DNA of 11,794 nt from DIGJ01 sp036658435. GTDB taxonomy: Bacteria > Bacillota > Clostridia > Lachnospirales > Lachnospiraceae. The DNA is taken from the NCBI GenBank assembly GCA_036658435.1, contig JAVXEO010000064.1, positions 1-11,794 on the forward strand, in the 5' to 3' direction. The notes beneath the pieces were generated by a model. The model worked only from the letters and a program-made list of their open reading frames with translations. It was not told the origin of the DNA and made no database searches. Positions 6,583 through 11,794 of the stretch are shown here, piece by piece (positions within the stretch are counted from its first letter, which is position 1; every line of letters starts with the position of its first letter). A program made the translations under genes and the position numbers.

Positions 6583-7626
6583 ATGCAGATGGAGTTGGAT
6601 GAACGAAAACTTAAGATATTACAAGCGGTCGTTCGGAATTATTTAGAATCAGGGGAACCGGTTGGTTCCAGAACAATTTCTAAATATACAGACTTGAATT
6701 TAAGTTCTGCAACCATTCGAAATGAAATGTCTGATTTAGAGGAACTGAATTACATTATTCAGCCTCATACTTCAGCCGGAAGAATTCCTACCGACAAGGG
6801 ATACCGGCTGTATGTAGATAATATGATGTCGGAAAAGGTACAGGAAATAGAAAATATTCGAGAAGAATTAGACAAGAAAGCAGATAAGATAGAAATACTT
6901 TTGCAGCACGTTGCAAAGCTTTTAGCTGTCAATACGAATTACACCTCGATGGTTTCGAAACCAAAGTATAAGCATAAAAAAGTTAAATTTGTACAACTTT
7001 CAGAAGTAGATGACACCCAACTGCTGGCAGTTATTGTAATTGAAGGAAATATTGTAAAAAACAAAATTATTAACCTAAAATTACCTATGGATAAGGATAT
7101 GGTGCTTAAGCTTAATATTCTTCTAAATACTTTTTTGCAGGGACTGGATTTGACAGAAATCAATATGTCATTAATTCAGAAAATGAAAGAACAGGCAGGA
7201 GAGTATAGCCGCTTAGTTGGAAAGATACTGGATGTGATTGCAGAAGCAGTAGGTGAGGAAGAAAATCTGGAAATTTACACAAGTGGTGCAACCAATATAC
7301 TAAGGTATCCTGAATTAAGCGATGCACAAAAAGCAAGTGAACTTCTTTACACCTTTGAGGAAAAAGATGAACTAACCAAGTTGATTAATAATACAAACTT
7401 TGGAGAGGAAATGCAGGATCGAGGAATTCAAGTCTATATAGGAGATGAATCTCCCCTGCAGGTTATGAAAGATTGTTCTGTGGTAACGGCTACTTACGAA
7501 ATAGAAGAAGGCGTTTATGGAAAGATTGGAATTGTGGGACCCAAGCGCATGGATTATGAAAAAGTGGTTGGAACCTTACAAACCTTAATGGTTCAGTTAG
7601 ATGATATATTTAAAAACAAGACATAA
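6583..7626 (+). CDS. hrcA: Heat-inducible transcription repressor HrcA
   Basis: HrcA is a dimeric repressor that binds CIRCE. In studied Firmicutes its activity depends on the GroE chaperonin. The 347-residue protein has the N-terminal winged helix (about 1-75), with the conserved segment GSRTISKYTDLNLSSATIRN (28-47) as helix-turn-helix and PHTSAGRIPTDKGYRLYVDN (61-80) as the wing and linker. A GAF-like core with a dimerization insert follows. The length is normal. Two in-frame ATGs compete: 6583, after AAGGA (6570-6574, 8-base spacing), and 6589, after AAGGG (6578-6582, 6-base spacing). I keep the first because its Shine-Dalgarno is the better match, but the second gives the more typical MELDERKLKIL N-terminus. 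The gene lies directly behind CIRCE, so autorepression is expected. Confidence 0.97.
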   Translation: MQMELDERKLKILQAVVRNYLESGEPVGSRTISKYTDLNLSSATIRNEMSDLEELNYIIQPHTSAGRIPTDKGYRLYVDNMMSEKVQEIENIREELDKKADKIEILLQHVAKLLAVNTNYTSMVSKPKYKHKKVKFVQLSEVDDTQLLAVIVIEGNIVKNKIINLKLPMDKDMVLKLNILLNTFLQGLDLTEINMSLIQKMKEQAGEYSRLVGKILDVIAEAVGEEENLEIYTSGATNILRYPELSDAQKASELLYTFEEKDELTKLINNTNFGEEMQDRGIQVYIGDESPLQVMKDCSVVTATYEIEEGVYGKIGIVGPKRMDYEKVVGTLQTLMVQLDDIFKNKT

Positions 7627-7644
7627 GAAAGGCGGAATTGTAAA

Positions 7645-8274
7645 GTGCAGGAAAATGAAACAAAGCAAAGGGATGAAATGGAACCTTCAGAAGATGCAAT
7701 AATCAGTGAAGAACCAGAAATCAAAAAGGATTTACAAGACACAGAAGACGTAAAAACAGAGGATGAAGAGAAAGACTCTGTAGAAAAAAAGGATGCTGTA
7801 GAAAAAAAAGAAAAAAAGGGATTTAAAAAGAAAAAAGATAAAAAGGACGAACAAATAGAAGAACTAAACGATCGTTTGATGCGAACCATGGCAGAATTTG
7901 ATAATTTCCGTAAACGCACGGAAAAAGAAAAAACCCAGATGTTTGAAATAGGAGCAAGAGATATTGTAGAAAAGATTCTTCCGGTAATAGACAATTTTGA
8001 GCGTGGTCTGGGCTCGGTACCAGAGGATGAGAAAGAATCTGCCTTTGTACAGGGAATCGAACAAATTTATAAGCAGCTTATGACAACCTTAGAATCTGCC
8101 GGTGTAAAGCCAATTGAGGCAATTGGTAAAGAATTTGATCCAAATTTCCATAATGCAGTGATGCATGCGGAAGATGACAGCCAGGATGAAAATATAGTAT
8201 CCGAAGAGCTGCAAAAAGGTTATATGTATCGTGAAACAGTAGTTCGGCACAGTATGGTAAAAGTAGTAAATTAA
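7645..8274 (+). CDS. grpE: Nucleotide exchange factor GrpE
   Basis: GrpE releases ADP from DnaK and, in some species, acts as a thermosensor of the chaperone cycle. The 209-residue protein has a long charged disordered N-terminus (about 1-66, with a Lys/Glu run at 46-70), then the dimer-forming coiled coil (about 66-130, including LNDRLMRTMAEFDNFRKRTE). The C-terminal beta domain carries the family signature from FDPNFHNAVMHAE (164-176) through VSEELQKGYMYRETVVRHSM (185-204). The start is GTG at 7645, preceded by AAAGGCGG (7628-7635, 9-base spacing). An in-frame ATG at 7678, with weaker spacing, would remove 11 non-conserved residues. It lies 18 bases after hrcA and 28 bases before dnaK, so it is cotranscribed with both. 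Confidence 0.96.
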   Translation: MQENETKQRDEMEPSEDAIISEEPEIKKDLQDTEDVKTEDEEKDSVEKKDAVEKKEKKGFKKKKDKKDEQIEELNDRLMRTMAEFDNFRKRTEKEKTQMFEIGARDIVEKILPVIDNFERGLGSVPEDEKESAFVQGIEQIYKQLMTTLESAGVKPIEAIGKEFDPNFHNAVMHAEDDSQDENIVSEELQKGYMYRETVVRHSMVKVVN

Positions 8275-8302
8275 TTTGATATTTCATTAGGAGGAATTCA
8301 TT

Positions 8303-10174
8303 ATGAGTAAAATAATAGGAATTGATTTAGGAACAACAAATTCATGCGTAGCAGTTATGGAAGGTGGACAGCCGGTTGTTATCGCCAATACAGAAGGATC
8401 TAGAACAACACCTTCGGTTGTTGCATTTACAAAAAATGGAGAAAGACTCGTTGGAGAACCTGCAAAACGTCAGGCAGTAACCAATGCAGACAAAACAATA
8501 TCTTCCATTAAACGACATATGGGAACAGATTTTAAAGTATCTATTGATGACAAAAAATTTACACCACAGGAAATATCGGCCATGACACTTCAGAAAATGA
8601 AAACAGATGCGGAAAGCTATCTTGGAGAAAAAGTAACAGAGGCAGTTATTACCGTTCCGGCTTATTTCAATGATGCACAACGTCAGGCTACAAAGGATGC
8701 AGGAAAAATTGCAGGTCTGGAAGTAAAACGTATCATCAATGAACCAACGGCAGCAGCCCTAGCTTACGGTCTTGACAATGAACATGAACAAAAAATCATG
8801 GTATATGACTTAGGTGGTGGAACCTTTGATGTTTCCGTTATTGAAATTGGAGATGGAGTTATTGAAGTATTAGCAACTTCTGGAGACAATAGACTTGGCG
8901 GAGATGACTTTGATGAAAAAGTTACTCGTTATATGATTGATGAATTTAAAAAGGCAGAAGGTGTTGACTTATCCTTGGATAAAATGGCACTTCAAAGATT
9001 AAGAGAAGCAGCAGAAAAAGCAAAGAAAGAATTATCTTCTGCAACAACAACGAATATTAACCTTCCATTTATTACAGCAACGGCAGAAGGTCCAAAACAT
9101 TTTGATATAAACTTGACAAGAGCAAAGTTTGATGAATTAACCCATGATTTAGTAGAAAGAACCATTACTCCTGTTCAGAATGCGTTAAGAGATGCTGGAA
9201 TCAGCTCATCCGAGTTAGGCCAGGTATTACTGGTTGGCGGTTCAACCCGTATTCCTGCAGTACAGGATAAAGTAAAACAGTTAACCGGAAAAGAACCATC
9301 TAAGACCTTAAACCCAGATGAATGTGTTGCACTTGGCGCTTCCATTCAAGGTGGTAAATTAGCAGGAGATGCGGGTGCCGGTGATATTCTTTTACTTGAT
9401 GTAACTCCATTGTCTCTGTCAATTGAAACTATGGGTGGTGTAGCAACCAGATTGATTGAAAGAAATACAACCATTCCAACAAAGAAGAGCCAGATTTTCT
9501 CTACCGCAGCAGATAATCAAACTGCAGTTGATATTAATATTGTTCAAGGAGAAAGACAGTTTGCAAAAGATAACAAGTCTCTTGGACAATTCCGTCTGGA
9601 TGGTATTCCACCTGCAAGAAGAGGGGTACCTCAGGTTGAAGTTACTTTTGATATTGATGCCAATGGTATTGTTAATGTTTCTGCAAAAGATTTAGGAACA
9701 GGAAAAGAACAACATGTTACCATTACAGCAGGTTCTAATATGTCAGACAATGATATTGACAATGCAGTAAAAGAAGCAGCTGAATTTGAAGCCCAGGATA
9801 AGAAACGTAAAGACGGAATTGATGCACGTAATGATGCGGACTCTATGATTTTCCAAACAGAAAAAGCATTGCAGGAAGTGGGAGACAAATTAAGTGCAGA
9901 AGAAAAAACCGGTGTAGAAGCAGATCTTGCACACTTAAAAGAATTAATTGAGAAATCAAATCCAGAGGTAATGTCAGACGGTGAAGTAGAGGACATCAAA
10001 GCTGCAAAAGAAAAACTAATGACCGATGCACAGGCTTTATTCCAAAAAGTTTATGAGCAGCAGGCACAAACCCAGGGAGCACAAGGCACACAGGGACCGG
10101 ATATGGGAAATTCCGGCGGAAATACAGAAACTTATGATAGCGACGTTGTAGACGGAGATTATCGCGAGGTATAA
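8303..10174 (+). CDS. dnaK: Molecular chaperone DnaK (Hsp70)
   Basis: DnaK is the ATP-dependent Hsp70 that binds exposed hydrophobic segments of clients, helped by DnaJ and GrpE. The 623-residue product is full length. The ATPase domain (about 1-358) has GIDLGTTNS (6-14), INEPTAAALAYG (145-156), VYDLGGGTFDVSV (167-179) and VLLVGGSTRIPAV (308-320). The linker DILLLDVTPLSLSIE (361-375) leads to the substrate-binding domain, then a helical lid and a Gln/Gly-rich tail ending VVDGDYREV. Between about residues 70 and 95 it lacks the insert found in Gram-negative DnaK, which supports a Firmicute origin. AGGAGG at 8289-8294, eight bases before ATG, is the strongest ribosome binding site of the operon and fits high expression. 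Confidence 0.99.
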   Translation: MSKIIGIDLGTTNSCVAVMEGGQPVVIANTEGSRTTPSVVAFTKNGERLVGEPAKRQAVTNADKTISSIKRHMGTDFKVSIDDKKFTPQEISAMTLQKMKTDAESYLGEKVTEAVITVPAYFNDAQRQATKDAGKIAGLEVKRIINEPTAAALAYGLDNEHEQKIMVYDLGGGTFDVSVIEIGDGVIEVLATSGDNRLGGDDFDEKVTRYMIDEFKKAEGVDLSLDKMALQRLREAAEKAKKELSSATTTNINLPFITATAEGPKHFDINLTRAKFDELTHDLVERTITPVQNALRDAGISSSELGQVLLVGGSTRIPAVQDKVKQLTGKEPSKTLNPDECVALGASIQGGKLAGDAGAGDILLLDVTPLSLSIETMGGVATRLIERNTTIPTKKSQIFSTAADNQTAVDINIVQGERQFAKDNKSLGQFRLDGIPPARRGVPQVEVTFDIDANGIVNVSAKDLGTGKEQHVTITAGSNMSDNDIDNAVKEAAEFEAQDKKRKDGIDARNDADSMIFQTEKALQEVGDKLSAEEKTGVEADLAHLKELIEKSNPEVMSDGEVEDIKAAKEKLMTDAQALFQKVYEQQAQTQGAQGTQGPDMGNSGGNTETYDSDVVDGDYREV

Positions 10175-10200
10175 AATAATTAAATGAATTTGTGCTTTAT

Positions 10201-10220
10201 CCCCCGCTGACCGGCGGGGG
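10201..10220 (+). terminator. GC-rich hairpin between dnaK and dnaJ
   Basis: CCCCCGC (10201-10207) pairs perfectly with GCGGGGG (10214-10220) over a six-base loop, a very stable stem in an AT-rich region. No T-run follows (the next bases are AAATTGTGCT), so it is not a standard intrinsic terminator. It more likely slows polymerase, protects the 3' end of processed hrcA-grpE-dnaK mRNA, or lowers dnaJ relative to dnaK. The seven-base word TTGTGCT occurs on both sides of it (10190-10196 and 10224-10230). Confidence 0.6.
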
Positions 10221-10235
10221 AAATTGTGCTATAGA
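10207..10235 (+). promoter_or_regulatory. Possible weak internal promoter for dnaJ
   Basis: CTGACC at 10207-10212 (four of six to TTGACA) is followed after 17 bases by TATAGA at 10230-10235, with TG at 10227-10228 giving an extended -10 (TGCTATAGA). The -35 lies in the loop of the dnaK-dnaJ hairpin. Transcription would start about 20 bases before the dnaJ ATG, near the ribosome binding site, so the leader would be short. The hexamers are weak, so confidence is low. Confidence 0.25.
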
Positions 10236-10260
10236 TAAGTAGATAAGAAAGAGGATAATT

Positions 10261-11448
10261 ATGGCTGAGAGTAAGAGAGATTATTATGAAGTCCTTGGAA
10301 TATCCAGAGGAGCTTCTGACGACGAAATTAAAAAAGCATATAGAGTATTAGCAAAAAAGTATCATCCGGATATGAACCCCGGAGATGCAGAAGCGGAGAA
10401 GAAGTTTAAGGAAGCTTCCGAAGCGTATGCAGTATTAAGTGATGCAGATAAAAGAAGACAGTACGACCAGTTTGGTCATGCTGCTTTTGAAAATGGTGGC
10501 GGCGGAGCCGGTGGCTTTGATTTCTCTGGTATGGATATGGGTGACATTTTTGGTGACATCTTTGGTGACTTATTTGGCGGGGGTGGAGGAAGAAGCCGTC
10601 GTCCAAACAATGGACCCATGAAGGGAGCCAATGTTCGCGCCTCGGCTAGAATTACCTTTGAAGAGGCTTGCTTTGGATGTGAAAAGGAACTGGAACTTAA
10701 TTTAAAAGAGAGCTGCAGCACCTGCCATGGAACAGGAGCAAAACCAGGAACATCTTCGGAAACCTGTACAAAGTGTGGAGGAAAAGGACAGGTTGTCTTC
10801 ACCCAGCAGTCATTATTTGGTATGGTTCGTAACGTACAAGCCTGCCCAGATTGCCGTGGAACAGGTAAAATAATTAAAGAAAAGTGTTCGGACTGTTATG
10901 GAACAGGGTTTGTATCCAATAAAAAGAAAATTACGATTACGATTCCAGCAGGAATTGATAATGGACAGAGTGTAAGAATTCGTGAAAAGGGAGAGCCTGG
11001 TCAAAATGGAGGACCAAGAGGTGACTTGCTGGTAGAAGTCAATGTAAGCCGCCACCCAATTTTACAGCGTCAGGATTATGACATTTTTTCCACAGCACCA
11101 ATTTCTTATGCACAGGCAGCTTTAGGTGGAGAAATTCGAATTACCACAGTAGATGGGGATGTTATGTATACAATAAAAGCGGGAACACAAACGGATACAA
11201 AGGTAAGATTACGTGGAAAAGGCGTTCCTACTCTTAGAAATAAGGCCGTACGTGGGGATCATTATGTGACTTTGGTTGTACAAGTACCAACGGGATTAAA
11301 CCATGAGCAAAGAGAACTTTTGAAATCTTTTGACGAGGCAATGACCGGAAATAGGGTCAGCCCTGAAAAAGAAACAACAAAAGGAAAAACGGAACCGACC
11401 AAGGGAAAGAAAAAAATGAAAGATAAAATAAATGAGCTTTTCGAATAA
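10261..11448 (+). CDS. dnaJ: Chaperone protein DnaJ (type I Hsp40)
   Basis: DnaJ delivers clients to DnaK and stimulates its ATPase. The 395-residue protein is a complete type I Hsp40. The J domain (about 5-71) has the essential HPD at 35-37. The Gly/Phe-rich region (about 76-112) contains the repeated DIFGDIFGDLFG. Four CXXCXGXG zinc motifs begin at C152, C169, C195 and C209, and the C-terminal client-binding and dimer domain ends in a Lys-rich tail from about 365. AAAGAGG at 10248-10254 is the ribosome binding site, six bases from ATG. It lies 86 bases after dnaK, a wider gap than elsewhere in the operon, and that gap holds a stable hairpin. No strong terminator is visible after its stop. 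Confidence 0.98.
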   Translation: MAESKRDYYEVLGISRGASDDEIKKAYRVLAKKYHPDMNPGDAEAEKKFKEASEAYAVLSDADKRRQYDQFGHAAFENGGGGAGGFDFSGMDMGDIFGDIFGDLFGGGGGRSRRPNNGPMKGANVRASARITFEEACFGCEKELELNLKESCSTCHGTGAKPGTSSETCTKCGGKGQVVFTQQSLFGMVRNVQACPDCRGTGKIIKEKCSDCYGTGFVSNKKKITITIPAGIDNGQSVRIREKGEPGQNGGPRGDLLVEVNVSRHPILQRQDYDIFSTAPISYAQAALGGEIRITTVDGDVMYTIKAGTQTDTKVRLRGKGVPTLRNKAVRGDHYVTLVVQVPTGLNHEQRELLKSFDEAMTGNRVSPEKETTKGKTEPTKGKKKMKDKINELFE

Positions 11449-11499
11449 GAGAATTTAAACTAAATTTAGAAGATAGTAACAAAATAGGACGGATGTCCC

Positions 11500-11528
11500 T
11501 TTAAAATTTTGGCATAGTATACTATAAT
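11500..11528 (+). promoter_or_regulatory. Candidate promoter of the secreted metallophosphoesterase gene
   Basis: A consensus TATAAT at 11523-11528 is preceded after 17 bases by TTTAAA at 11500-11505, a fair -35. A TTGGCA at 11509-11514 is only eight bases from the -10, too close to serve it. Start near 11535 would give a leader of about 47 bases. That leader begins with a small inverted repeat, CTAGA (11537-11541) and TCTAG (11549-11553), and contains the ribosome binding site AAAGGGAG at 11565-11572. Confidence 0.5.
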
Positions 11529-11581
11529 GAGAACAGCTAGAAATAAAATCTAGACAAAACAAACAAAGGGAGACGAAGATT

Positions 11582-11794
11582 ATGAAAAAGGTTTTTAAGA
11601 AAGCCCTGGCCATGTTAAGTGCAGTGGCAGTACTGGCAACAAGTACTGGTATGACAGCTTTTGCAGAGGTAACAGCAAAAGGAGCAGGTGACGTTACGAT
11701 TCAAGTTCTTGCAACCAGTGATGTGCATGGAAAATTTGCCCCATATGATTATGCAATCAATGAGGAATCAAAAAATGGAAGTATGGCACAGATT
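11582..11794 (+). CDS. Secreted 5'-nucleotidase / 2',3'-cyclic phosphodiesterase family protein, N-terminal part
   Basis: Only the first 71 codons are in the window and the reading frame runs off its end. The product begins with a clear Sec signal peptide: basic MKKVFKK, a hydrophobic core at about 8-22, and a likely cleavage after A-F-A at residues 26-28. The mature part opens with IQVLATSDVHGKFAPYDYA (40-58). The DVHG (47-50) with D47 and H49 is the first metal-binding motif of calcineurin-like phosphoesterases. The spacing to PYDYA and the GSMAQI stretch are as I recall from extracellular 5'-nucleotidases and cyclic-nucleotide phosphodiesterases. These proteins release phosphate and nucleosides from nucleotides outside the cell. 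GGGAG at 11568-11572 is nine bases from the ATG. The family is likely; exact substrate and full domain layout, including any wall anchor, cannot be seen. Confidence 0.8.
   Translation, partial: MKKVFKKALAMLSAVAVLATSTGMTAFAEVTAKGAGDVTIQVLATSDVHGKFAPYDYAINEESKNGSMAQI

Noticed and set aside
6519..6602. 27-codon Lys-rich open frame starting in the right arm of CIRCE and overlapping both hrcA start codons
   Set aside because: It has no Shine-Dalgarno, and its start lies within a conserved operator. A chance frame in an A-rich leader is the simpler reading, although a role as an upstream reading frame cannot be excluded.
9456..9695. 79-codon open frame on the + strand inside dnaK
   Set aside because: It is out of frame within the substrate-binding domain of dnaK, with a Leu/Gln-rich random-looking product.
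10476..10802. 108-codon open frame on the - strand within dnaJ, rich in Pro and Ser
   Set aside because: Its composition is the reverse complement of the Gly-rich and zinc-finger regions of dnaJ. It has no independent evidence.
11481..11510. Possible terminator after dnaJ (GGAC-GGAT-GTCC followed by T-rich DNA)
   Set aside because: The stem is only four base pairs with a bulge beyond it, too weak to call. The same bases overlap the candidate promoter of the next gene.

Overview
The window is an AT-rich stretch from a spore-forming low-GC Gram-positive bacterium. Gene content (germination protease next to SpoIIP), the DnaK signature (no Gram-negative-type insert in the nucleotide-binding domain), the order rpsT-gpr-spoIIP-lepA-hemW-hrcA-grpE-dnaK-dnaJ and protein similarity recalled from memory all point to Clostridia, most likely Lachnospiraceae. 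Every gene I can support lies on the + strand. Coding density is high: the longest gap is about 140 bases, and each gap holds a recognisable or candidate signal.

Layout. (1) 63-403: rpsT (ribosomal protein S20), with a TTG start and a strong 20-bp terminator hairpin. (2) About 408-2568: a sporulation pair, gpr (spore protease that degrades small acid-soluble proteins) and spoIIP (engulfment amidase/endopeptidase), behind a possible forespore (sigma-F/G type) promoter. (3) 2561-6441: a vegetative group with its own extended -10 promoter overlapping the end of spoIIP. It holds lepA (EF4), hemW (radical SAM heme chaperone) and a Cof-type HAD phosphatase, each overlapping its neighbour by 1 or 11 bases. 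(4) 6461-11448: the class I heat-shock operon hrcA-grpE-dnaK-dnaJ, with a near-consensus promoter and a perfect CIRCE operator for HrcA. A GC-rich hairpin and a possible weak internal promoter lie between dnaK and dnaJ. (5) 11582 to the window end: the first 71 codons of a secreted metallophosphoesterase of the 5'-nucleotidase / 2',3'-cyclic phosphodiesterase type, apparently a separate transcription unit.

How it works together. HrcA binds CIRCE and represses its own operon. GrpE, DnaK and DnaJ form the Hsp70 folding cycle, and GrpE and DnaJ act on DnaK nucleotide state. LepA and S20 serve the ribosome, HemW handles heme, and Gpr and SpoIIP belong to sporulation and germination. I see no strong terminator between the one after rpsT (ends 403) and the end of dnaK, so read-through among groups 2-4 is possible.

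This is a conserved housekeeping region. I found no mobile element, CRISPR array, tRNA, rRNA or defence system, and no convincing novel system. The findings are modest points on start codons, regulatory sites, one less usual neighbour gene and one gene cut by the window end.
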